Origin: Methanosarcinaceae archaeon
GTDB lineage: Archaea > Halobacteriota > Methanosarcinia > Methanosarcinales > Methanosarcinaceae
Direction: 5' to 3'
DNA: 5,101 bases
Assembly: GCA_016926455.1 (NCBI GenBank)
Contig: JAFGOO010000029.1
Location: 1-5,101 of the forward strand
Positions 1 through 5,101 of this stretch are shown here, in pieces. Position 1 is the first letter of the stretch, and every line of letters begins with the position of its first letter. Below the pieces are notes generated by a model. It was not told where the DNA came from and searched no databases. It saw nothing but the letters and a program-made list of their open reading frames with translations. The position numbers and the translations under genes are program-made.

Positions 1-80
1 CAGAACACGATAGGGATCTCAATGCTGCAATCAACATCAAGAAGTTTGCACTCCAAAATCAAAATCTAATAACCGTTTGA
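1..80 (+). CDS. tnpB: TnpB RNA-guided nuclease, C-terminal fragment (cut by window edge)
   Basis: Reading from base 3 gives 25 residues starting EHDRDLNAAINIKKF and ending NLITV before TGA at 78-80. The DRDLNAAINI block is the strongly conserved RuvC-III motif near the C terminus of TnpB/IS1341 proteins (OrfB of IS605). Its second Asp is one of the three catalytic acidic residues of the RuvC-like nuclease. TnpB is known to use an RNA made from the element's right end to cut DNA, which helps retain the element. Only this last segment is visible, so it cannot be judged whether the rest of the gene is intact. The short tail after the motif is normal for the family. Confidence 0.88.
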   Translation, partial: EHDRDLNAAINIKKFALQNQNLITV

Positions 81-174
81 CACCTTCGGAACGAGGGGAA
101 GAGCTTGAGGACTTGTGAACGATGGTTCAAAGAATGAAGCAAGAAGCTACATGCGTAAGCGTGGAGTAGTTCAC
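1..174 (+). mobile_element. Right end of an IS200/IS605-family (IS1341-like) insertion sequence
   Basis: Only the right part of the element is in the window. It consists of the 3' end of tnpB followed by about 94 non-coding bases that finish in an imperfect hairpin and the sequence GTAGTTCAC. That arrangement (tnpB end, short tail, subterminal hairpin, TTCAC-like end, no inverted repeat) is characteristic of IS200/IS605 elements, which move as single strands and do not make target duplications. The outer boundary is placed after base 174 because apgM coding sequence starts right beyond it. The boundary is inferred from the motif and from the apgM reading frame, not from comparison with an empty site. 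Whether a tnpA transposase or a left end exists cannot be seen. Confidence 0.78.
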
Positions 175-190
175 TTCATATCAATTAGCA
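81..190 (+). ncRNA. Probable TnpB guide RNA (omegaRNA/reRNA), 3' scaffold plus guide
   Basis: TnpB guide RNAs are processed from the transcript of the 3' end of tnpB and the right end of the element, and end in roughly 16 bases of flanking host DNA that act as the guide. Here the tail carries a hairpin at 147-166: CTACATGC pairs with GCGTGGAG around a GTAA loop, with one A-G mismatch and one T-G wobble. TAGTTCAC follows up to base 174. The predicted guide starts at 175 (TTCATATCAATTAGCA) and lies inside the apgM 3' end, antisense to apgM. The 5' limit is uncertain and may lie inside tnpB. The class is recognised from layout and end motif; expression is not shown. Confidence 0.6.
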
Positions 191-1367
191 TCTGCACAAG
201 GTTTACAGCATCCACCGTTCCAAATGACCCATAAAGCATGGAATTCTCATCAAATGCAAGTGCATCGTCGATGTTATCTTCTATTGTGGAGTAGATTGCA
301 AATGGCACAGGATCAGAGGTATGTGTTTTGAGCGATATTGGGGTTGGATGGTCAGGCATCACAAGGATCATATAATCTTCTTCCGCCTCACGTGCAAAAT
401 CGACTATTTTTCCCACAACCATCTTATCAAAGTCTTCGATTGCCTTTATCTTTGCATCGATGTCTCCCATGTGACCAGCTTCATCGGGTGCCTCCACATG
501 AACAAATACAAAATCGTGGGTTTTGAGTGACTCCAGAGCGTATTCTGCCTTTCCGGAATAATTGGTATCAAGATAACCTGTTGCACCAGGCACATCAATA
601 ATATCGAGTCCAGCATAGATGCCAATTCCTTTAAGCAGGTCAACTGCCGATATTATGGAACCTGTTGCACCGTATAGTTCCTTAAATCTAGGAACAGCAG
701 GAGCATATCCCTGTCCCCAGAGCCAGATAGAATTTGCAGGTTTCTTGCCGGCTTTTATCCGCTCAATATTTATTTCATGATTCCCAAGAATAGCCATTGA
801 AGCTTCGGTCATTTCGCACAGCACCTCGGAATCTTCACCCCGTGGAAGGTGCTGTTCCCTGTTCTCACCGACAACATCATGAGGTGGTGTACATTTGGAT
901 TTAGCACCTGTACCGTCTGCTGCAACCATCAGATGCCGGTAACTGATTCCCGGAAAGAATCCGAATTCAGCAGTCCCAAGTTTGTGATCAATGGTTTCGA
1001 TTAGAACCTTTGCTTCTTCGCTGGTTATGTGTCCTGCACTATAATCTACAATGATGTTGTCATTGACCGTTATTAGGTTACATCTAAAGGCAACATCATC
1101 TTTTCCAAGTGGTACTCCCATACTTGCAGCTTCAAGTGGCGCCCTGCCGGTATAATATTTCTGAGGATCATACCCGATAATAGACATATTTGCAACATCA
1201 CTTCCTGGAGGCATACCTTCTGGCACAGTTCTTGCAAGTCCTGTACGCCCGTGCCTTGCTATGTAATCCATATTCGGGATTCTGGCTTTTTGGAGGGGGG
1301 TCTTTTCACCTAATTCCCTAATCGGGAAATCCGCCATGCCGTCTCCGATGAGTATTACGTATTTCAT
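171..1367 (-). CDS. apgM: 2,3-bisphosphoglycerate-independent phosphoglycerate mutase, archaeal type
   Basis: This enzyme interconverts 3- and 2-phosphoglycerate in cytoplasmic glycolysis/gluconeogenesis, using two metal ions and a phosphoserine intermediate. It belongs to the alkaline phosphatase superfamily. The 398 residues match the usual archaeal length of about 400. Visible motifs are the metal-binding GDGMADFP (D9), GSDVAN with the likely nucleophile S56 followed by the GYDP block, APDEAGHMGD (D295, H299), MPDHPTP (D339, H340) and the final KTHTSDPVPF (H349). The ATG at 1367 is supported by AAAGGTG five bases upstream and by the canonical MKYVILIGDGMAD start. It is divergent from the S-layer-type gene. 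At the 3' end the insertion sequence completes the last Lys codon and supplies TGA, so the native C terminus may have differed by a few residues. All catalytic motifs are intact, so it is probably functional. The family assignment is very secure. Confidence 0.96.
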   Translation of the reverse strand: MKYVILIGDGMADFPIRELGEKTPLQKARIPNMDYIARHGRTGLARTVPEGMPPGSDVANMSIIGYDPQKYYTGRAPLEAASMGVPLGKDDVAFRCNLITVNDNIIVDYSAGHITSEEAKVLIETIDHKLGTAEFGFFPGISYRHLMVAADGTGAKSKCTPPHDVVGENREQHLPRGEDSEVLCEMTEASMAILGNHEINIERIKAGKKPANSIWLWGQGYAPAVPRFKELYGATGSIISAVDLLKGIGIYAGLDIIDVPGATGYLDTNYSGKAEYALESLKTHDFVFVHVEAPDEAGHMGDIDAKIKAIEDFDKMVVGKIVDFAREAEEDYMILVMPDHPTPISLKTHTSDPVPFAIYSTIEDNIDDALAFDENSMLYGSFGTVDAVNLVQMLIDMK

Positions 1368-1372
1368 TGTTT

Positions 1373-1379
1373 CACCTTT
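1373..1379 (-). promoter_or_regulatory. Ribosome binding site of apgM
   Basis: On the minus strand AAAGGTG ends five bases before the ATG of apgM. It matches the archaeal anti-Shine-Dalgarno core (GGTG) at normal spacing and fixes the start codon. The transcript therefore has a leader rather than being leaderless. Confidence 0.75.
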
Positions 1380-1436
1380 TTGAATCGATTTTAATGGTGT
1401 CAGAAAACCGATAAACTAATCAATGAATATTAGGAA

Positions 1437-1450
1437 TTATAATATAAAAT
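1437..1450. promoter_or_regulatory. AT-rich TATA-like element in the divergent apgM / S-layer-gene promoter region
   Basis: The 114 bases between the two divergent starts contain TTATAATATAAAAT, the best TATA-box-like stretch in the gap. On the plus strand, initiation about 25 bases downstream would fall near 1468-1475, giving a very short leader for the gene starting at 1482 or 1497. Read on the minus strand the same stretch (ATTTTATATTATAA) could serve apgM with a leader of about 50 bases. No clear BRE or operator repeat was recognised, so direction and use are inference. Confidence 0.4.
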
Positions 1451-1481
1451 TGCATAATATGATTATTTTAATTGATACAGG

Positions 1482-2684
1482 ATGCTTGTGGTCTCTATGA
1501 AATATATATATTTTCTTATGGGTATGTTTGTTTTGTTGTCGATATTCGTATCTCCTGTGTATGGAACAGAAACAAATGCATTGATACATTACTCGGAAAT
1601 CAAGGCGGAAATCCAAGATGAGTTCACGCTTGAACAGGGATATTCTTTTAAGGTACTTGACATCAATGGAAAAAGCGGTTCATGCTGGATCGGAGTATAT
1701 TTTAACGGCGAAGAGGTCGAACTGGATGACCCTTTCGGTAAGGAAGCTGATCCTTTTCAGTATATCAAAACGATCATTGAAAATGAAGACGATGAAGAGG
1801 AAATCGACTATCTGGTTATTCGCATCACTCCCACTGAAGTGACTGAAAAGCCGCTTACTGTGGAGCTGGAAGTAGAACAGTTTGTAGATCCTGAAATAGA
1901 GGCCACAGAGTACCTTATCCTTGACAAGAAACGGTCTTTGGATGTGGGCACTCCCCTTAAGCTTGAAGACGGGTATACACTGGATGCATCAAATCTAAAG
2001 AATAATTCCGTGGTGCTGACACTGAGCAAGAACGACTCACCTGTGAAGGAGGAAGAGGTCGATGTCGGGCATCTGTTCACATATTCCAAAAAAGTTGGAG
2101 GTAAAACCATTACTATCTTTATCTCAGAAGTGAAGAACATCTTTGAGGGTGCAGACAGTGATGTAATCTTTCTTGAAAAGGTGTCCCAGAGGGAGGATAT
2201 CTTTGTTGAGACCAATGTGGGAATAAGCGTGGAAGGTCCGGGTGGAGGCAAAATTCGTGAAGGGGATATAGCGATTATCCGCTATGCCATTGAGAACGAT
2301 GATATTCCAAAGGTAGAGGTACTTCTTGACGGCAAGCAGATTGACCAGAGAAAGGATGTTGATGCAGGAACGTACTCCACATTTGCAGAGAGCCTTAAAG
2401 CAGGAACTCATGAAGTGATTGTTAACACCGTTTCAGGAGACGGTACACGTTCATTGCATACGAAGTCTTTCGAGGTGGAATCCAGTATTGCATCTGAGGC
2501 AGTCGAAACTGCAGCAGAAGCAGCTGCTGAAGCAGCCGCTGAAGCCGTTTATAACCTGATTGACGAAAACAATACCTCTCCAGAGATACAAAATATCATG
2601 GACGAACTAAAAACCCCAGGATTCGGCTCAGTTCTTTCTGTTGTGGTCATAGCTCTTGTATTTTTTGTCAGGCGGAGGGGATGA
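1482..2684 (+). CDS. Exported, membrane-anchored S-layer-type protein with PGF-CTERM-like tail
   Basis: The 400-residue product begins with a signal peptide: K7, a hydrophobic core over residues 9-26 and a likely cut after VYG (28). Two related units follow, roughly 40-139 and 145-238. Each has L-E-x-GY near its start, then paired beta strands, an acidic V-x-x-G/F-x-Y turn, and a strand ending before E-x-x-Q or K-V-S-Q. They resemble degenerate copies of the Methanosarcinales S-layer duplication domain. Residues 243-333 look like an Ig-like beta domain. An Ala/Glu linker (339-355) precedes PGFG (379-382), a hydrophobic helix and RRR (397-399), the layout of a PGF-CTERM archaeosortase signal. 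The protein probably sits on the outer face of the membrane or S-layer; full Methanosarcina S-layer proteins are larger. The ATG at 1497 (MKYIYF) gives a more typical signal peptide and is an equally good start. Neither start has a strong ribosome site. Confidence 0.8.
   Translation: MLVVSMKYIYFLMGMFVLLSIFVSPVYGTETNALIHYSEIKAEIQDEFTLEQGYSFKVLDINGKSGSCWIGVYFNGEEVELDDPFGKEADPFQYIKTIIENEDDEEEIDYLVIRITPTEVTEKPLTVELEVEQFVDPEIEATEYLILDKKRSLDVGTPLKLEDGYTLDASNLKNNSVVLTLSKNDSPVKEEEVDVGHLFTYSKKVGGKTITIFISEVKNIFEGADSDVIFLEKVSQREDIFVETNVGISVEGPGGGKIREGDIAIIRYAIENDDIPKVEVLLDGKQIDQRKDVDAGTYSTFAESLKAGTHEVIVNTVSGDGTRSLHTKSFEVESSIASEAVETAAEAAAEAAAEAVYNLIDENNTSPEIQNIMDELKTPGFGSVLSVVVIALVFFVRRRG
2511..2546 (+). 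repeat. Short Ala-Ala-Glu codon repeat encoding the linker before the membrane anchor
   Basis: A 36-base stretch rich in GCA/GCT/GCC and GAA codons encodes alternating Ala-Ala(-Ala)-Glu units inside the S-layer-type protein, just before its C-terminal anchor. It would form a short charged helix or stalk between the folded domains and the membrane. The units are imperfect at DNA level (mixed third positions), so this is a protein-level low-complexity linker more than a recent DNA expansion. Confidence 0.55.
2674..2680 (+). promoter_or_regulatory. Shine-Dalgarno-like GGAGGGG at the overlap of the S-layer-type gene and the orphan gene
   Basis: GGAGGGG lies in the final Arg-Arg-Gly codons of the upstream gene and directly abuts the ATG at 2681, where ATGA overlaps the upstream TGA. 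The GGAGG core is only two bases from this ATG, closer than usual, so reinitiation by the terminating ribosome is likely to matter. A second candidate start, ATG at 2720, has AGGT at 2710-2713 with normal spacing. Confidence 0.5.
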
Positions 2685-3532
2685 AATTATTGGATTTTTT
2701 GAACAGAATAGGTACAAAAATGACTGTTAATAATCGTGATGAAACCTTGTTTACATTTTACCAGCATGATTTTATCATGAAGAAAGTTGCTGTATTAAAA
2801 GGTATTGTAGACAATCATAATTCAGTTCTTGATATTATTCAAGGAAATAGTGGGGTTGAATTCACAGATGAAGAGGCTTTAATAGCTGGTCTGAAAGCAG
2901 AGATACATTTCTCTAAATACCATGCTCTTGAGACAATGTTTTCGATCGCATTTGCATTACTTAAACAACCAAACGATGTCTGGTTATGGCTCAGCACTTA
3001 TAGTTTCTCAATTTTTAACAAAATGATTTCAGATGTGGCCAAGTCAGGAATTTCATCTGTTTCTGGAAAAAATGATTTTGAGACTGTCCAGTCAATATTT
3101 TTTAAAAATTGCCCTACTGATTTTCTGGAACAAGAGCGAACCAAAAAAGCCATTCATAAAATCTCTGCTATAATGATCTTATGCGCAAAAGAACTGACCT
3201 ATAAAAATGAATATAATTCTTACAAACATGGTTTAAGAATTATCAATGGAAGTTTACGACTTAAAACAGTTTATGACTATAACTCGGAAGGAAAAATAAT
3301 AAGTGAAGTGCCAGGTTTTGTTTATCTGGACACAAGGGACAAGGAGAATGCTATCCTTGTGACAAAACCATATTCTTATGAAAAAAGTTACAACATGGTC
3401 AGGTTGTGCTGGCATCTCACTTCTCTCATGATTGAACAAAGGAAAATTGAATCCAATAGGAATATAGATTCTGGTATTGAAACCATAGATTTCAGTAAGA
3501 TAATTTTGGGGAACTATTTTGAAAACATATGA
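2681..3532 (+). CDS. Hypothetical protein, 283 residues, translationally coupled to the S-layer-type gene
   Basis: I do not recognise the family. There is no signal peptide or clear transmembrane segment, so it is probably cytoplasmic. The first two thirds look mainly helical, with an amphipathic block at 71-94 (EIHFSKYHALETMFSIAFAL) and an aromatic-rich segment (WLWLSTYSFS, 101-110). A well-defined block EYNSYKHGLRI (177-187) is followed by strands carrying FVYLDTRDKENAI (213-225). The N-x3-HG pattern after a long helix recalls HEPN-like or fibre-associated helical proteins, but this is only an impression. The first ATG overlaps the upstream stop (ATGA); the start could instead be Met14 at 2720. 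Codon use is clearly more AT-rich than in the preceding gene (hand count 17/60 GC at 2701-2760 versus 30/60 at 2221-2280), which suggests a different origin. The reading frame is long and intact, so it is probably a real gene. Confidence 0.72.
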   Translation: MKLLDFLNRIGTKMTVNNRDETLFTFYQHDFIMKKVAVLKGIVDNHNSVLDIIQGNSGVEFTDEEALIAGLKAEIHFSKYHALETMFSIAFALLKQPNDVWLWLSTYSFSIFNKMISDVAKSGISSVSGKNDFETVQSIFFKNCPTDFLEQERTKKAIHKISAIMILCAKELTYKNEYNSYKHGLRIINGSLRLKTVYDYNSEGKIISEVPGFVYLDTRDKENAILVTKPYSYEKSYNMVRLCWHLTSLMIEQRKIESNRNIDSGIETIDFSKIILGNYFENI

Positions 3533-3580
3533 TCTTTCACAGACGAATACTTAAAATAATTGATCTTGAAGTTCTTGTAA

Positions 3581-4656
3581 ATGAATGAACCAAAAATGCC
3601 GGGTCATATATACATGAATAACATCCCAGGGTGGAATGAAGAGCTTGAATCAGCATTTTCCACCTATAAAGGACCATATATGGCTGGAAGAGTTGTGTCC
3701 CGGCACAAGACTGTCTGTGACGTTCTTGTTTCATATGCTGTGATTAGGATCGGAATTTCTGGAGCACTCCTGCGAACTGGTAGGCAGCCAGTGGTAGGGG
3801 ATTTTATTGTTTTTTTGTACCAGCCGGAATCAGGCTCATGCATGATAGTGGACATCCTACGCAGAAAAAGCTATCTGTTACGGGGGTGCCCGGAGATGGC
3901 GGTGAGGAGCAGCTGATTGCTGCAAATATTGATGCAATTTTTATTGTAACCTCAATCGGAAAGGATCTGAATCTACGAAGGCTGGAACGATATCTAACGG
4001 TTTTTATTCATCCGAAGCAAAAACGGTAATCCTGCTAAACAAAATCGATCTTCTAGATGAGCCAGCTCAAATAATTGAAAATATAAAGTCTGTTGCAGGT
4101 AATGTACCGGTTATTGCTATCAGTGATCTTTCAAAAGAGGGATTGATTGCACTCCGTCCTTATATCAATCCCGATGAAACGTTGGCACTTATTGGTTCAT
4201 ACGGTGTCGGAAAATCTACACTTATAAATACCCTTTTTGACGATACCATCCAGAAGACCATAGATGTTCGGAAAGATGACGACAAAGGGAGACACACAAC
4301 CTCAGTTCGGCATTTATTCGTCCTTCCCAATGGTGGAATCCTTATTTACAAACCATCAAGAAAATTCTACTTGGAAACAGTTCCAACGGACTTAAAAATG
4401 TTTTTTATGATTTTGCTCATACATCTCAGGAATGCCGTTTTAAGGACTGTACCCATCATGAGGAGCCGGGTTTTGTTGTTCAACAGGCAGTACAGGATGG
4501 CATTATTGCAAAGGATTGGTTGATAGTTACCAGCGATTATCTGATGAACTTATATTCCAGTCAGAAAAATCCGAGATTGGTCTTAAATGGCTTGAGAAGA
4601 AAAAATACAAAAGAATGTTAAAGAGTGCCAGAAAATTTCGGAAATTTGCAGGATAA
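3581..4656 (+). pseudogene. rsgA: Decayed ribosome small-subunit-dependent GTPase A (RsgA/EngC/YjeQ family)
   Basis: Stitched across three frames this is a near full-length RsgA (about 360 residues): OB-fold region (PGWNEE to ILRRKSYLLRG), then EEQLIAANID, LERYLTV, a permuted GTPase domain with G4 NKID (4038-4049), P-loop GSYGVGKST (4194-4220) and GRHTTS (4287-4304), then the zinc region ECRFKDCTHHEEPG and a basic tail ending KFRKFAG. RsgA checks maturation of the small ribosomal subunit. The frame changes four times, always as if one base were lost: near 3882-3887 (G run), 4001-4005 (T run), 4380-4385 and 4516-4524. The expected D-x-PG of G3 reads YKPS (4347-4358), and the last zinc Cys is Phe (4472-4474). 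Two shifts in homopolymers could be sequencing errors, but the motif losses argue for real decay. The start could be 3581, 3596 or 3614 (MNNIPGWNEE); none has a clear ribosome site. Confidence 0.9.
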
Positions 4657-4857
4657 TGGTAACTGACATATATCTGCATTTTTCCTGATTTTCCAAAGAT
4701 TAGCGTCGTTGTCGCTGCAGATGGCATTGCAACAGCATTATTTAAGGACTTGCGGGAACATCTGGGCATTTGAATTGAATTAGATTGAATGTAGACCCTT
4801 CTACCCGTGTTATTAGATATAGTCATATCAGAAAAACCAATAAAGGATTATGTCCTT
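4657..4857. other. Intergenic stretch with a short orphan reading frame
   Basis: Between the rsgA remnant and the terminator I see no convincing gene. An open stretch on the plus strand (4663-4773) has no start codon of its own and ends in protein-like sequence: KISVVVAADGIATALFKD, then LREHLGI and TGA at 4771-4773. An ATG at 4656, overlapping the rsgA stop as TAATG, opens MVTDIYLHF in another frame. It would join this segment if one T of the TTTTT run (4679-4683) were extra. It may be a remnant of a gene that followed rsgA; the family is not recognised. The rest (4774-4857) includes three TTGAAT-like repeats around 4770-4790 and nothing else of note. Confidence 0.35.
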
Positions 4858-4873
4858 GTTTTTTTAAAAAAAC
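4858..4873. terminator. Bidirectional poly-T terminator, perfect T7A7 palindrome
   Basis: GTTTTTTTAAAAAAAC is a perfect 16-base palindrome that puts seven T residues on each strand. It lies five bases beyond the stop of the minus-strand membrane ORF and downstream of the rsgA remnant on the plus strand, between convergent units. Archaeal RNA polymerase terminates on oligo-T tracts, so it can serve both directions. The function is inferred from position and composition. Confidence 0.6.
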
Positions 4874-4878
4874 CACAA

Positions 4879-5043
4879 TCAAATGAAAAAAGAGGCTCCA
4901 ATCAAGATAAATAGTATGCCTGCTACAGTTGATATGTTTTTCGTGTGTATCTTCTTAATAATGAACATTCCAAAGTAGATAGTAAGAGTGGACAGAAGCG
5001 ATAATGTAAGCATTACACCCACAAATATCAAAAACGGATTCAT
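4879..5043 (-). CDS. Small membrane protein resembling the C-terminal part of a UPF0016 (GDT1/TMEM165) unit, possibly truncated
   Basis: The 54-residue product starts MNPFLIFVGVMLTLSLL and has two hydrophobic helices (about 4-29 and 38-54) linked by a basic loop KKIHTKN. The pattern GVMLTLSL...GMFIIKKI...ISTVAGILFILIGA follows the last two helices of UPF0016 repeats, a family of small cation transporters (Mn/Ca/H exchange in GDT1). In methanogens this family occurs as short proteins of about 85-100 residues. The diagnostic E-x-G-D-K-T helix that should precede is absent: an in-frame TGA lies two codons before the ATG and no ribosome site is seen. Upstream bases in another frame read VLLEI, reminiscent of the start of that motif, so the real gene may be frameshifted. 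It could instead be an unrelated two-helix microprotein. Confidence 0.45.
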   Translation of the reverse strand: MNPFLIFVGVMLTLSLLSTLTIYFGMFIIKKIHTKNISTVAGILFILIGASFFI

Positions 5044-5101
5044 GTGTCATCGGTTAAGACCCAAATTAAGCCTTATGTTGCTGTATTTCTAAAAGTACTA
5101 A

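Noticed and set aside
147..166. Hairpin near the apgM stop considered as the apgM terminator
   Set aside because: No T tract follows on the minus strand; it is better explained as the insertion-sequence end and guide-RNA hairpin.
321..643. Open frames on the plus strand (321-530, 338-526) and a minus-strand frame (446-643) inside apgM
   Set aside because: They are shadows of the well-conserved apgM frame; none has a ribosome site or recognisable protein character.
1808..2411. Minus-strand open frames of 147 and 95 codons opposite the S-layer-type gene
   Set aside because: Their Ser/Thr-rich products mirror the acidic and lysine codons of the real gene; no start signal or family resemblance.
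2511..2546. GCA/GAA-rich stretch considered as a CRISPR-like or minisatellite array
   Set aside because: It is in frame within a gene, units are only 9-12 bases and imperfect, and there are no spacers; it is a protein linker.
3537..3855. Minus-strand open frames opposite the rsgA 5' part
   Set aside because: The plus strand encodes clear RsgA homology here, so these are chance frames.
3881..4010. Programmed -1 frameshifting at GGGGG and TTTTT as an explanation for the split rsgA
   Set aside because: Four shifts plus loss of G3 and a zinc ligand fit decay; no canonical slippery heptamer with a downstream pseudoknot was recognised.
4527..4826. 99-codon minus-strand frame opposite the rsgA tail
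   Set aside because: It covers the basic C-terminal tail of RsgA, which is clearly coding on the plus strand; the product has no recognisable features.
1..5101. tRNA, rRNA or CRISPR array
   Set aside because: No tRNA-like cloverleaf with a TTCGANTC arm, no rRNA signature and no regularly spaced repeats were seen on either strand.

Overview
The window looks like a chromosomal segment of a methanogenic archaeon of the Methanosarcinales (Methanolobus / Methanococcoides / Methanosarcina-like). The evidence is an archaeal-type cofactor-independent phosphoglycerate mutase, a secreted protein with degenerate Methanosarcinales S-layer repeats and a C-terminal PGF-CTERM-like anchor, AT-rich TATA-like promoter DNA, a poly-T terminator and moderate-to-low GC. 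The genus is inference.

Layout. (1) 1-174: the right end of an IS200/IS605-type (IS1341-like) insertion sequence. It holds the last 25 codons of tnpB, then a non-coding tail with the terminal hairpin and the GTAGTTCAC end typical of a TnpB guide RNA (omega/reRNA). (2) 171-1367, minus strand: apgM, complete and apparently functional. Its last codon and stop are completed by the terminal four bases of the insertion sequence, so the predicted TnpB guide reads directly into the 3' end of apgM. (3) 1368-1481: a divergent, AT-rich promoter region. (4) 1482-2684, plus strand: an exported, membrane-anchored S-layer-type protein. (5) 2681-3532, plus strand: an unrecognised, more AT-rich 283-residue protein that overlaps the previous gene by ATGA. 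(6) 3581-4656, plus strand: an rsgA (circularly permuted ribosome-assembly GTPase) pseudogene spread over all three frames. It has four apparent single-base deletions, a destroyed G3 motif and a lost zinc ligand. (7) 4657-4857: mostly non-coding, with a short orphan reading frame. (8) 4858-4873: a perfect T7A7 palindrome acting as a probable terminator. (9) 4879-5043, minus strand: a short membrane-protein reading frame resembling the C-terminal two thirds of a UPF0016/GDT1-type transporter unit, probably truncated or decayed.

The genes do not form one pathway. apgM is central glycolysis/gluconeogenesis. The S-layer-type gene and the orphan behind it form a likely two-gene transcription unit. 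The right third is a zone of gene decay. No new multi-gene system could be supported. The most interesting points are the insertion-sequence/apgM junction with its predicted self-targeting guide, and the coupled orphan gene.
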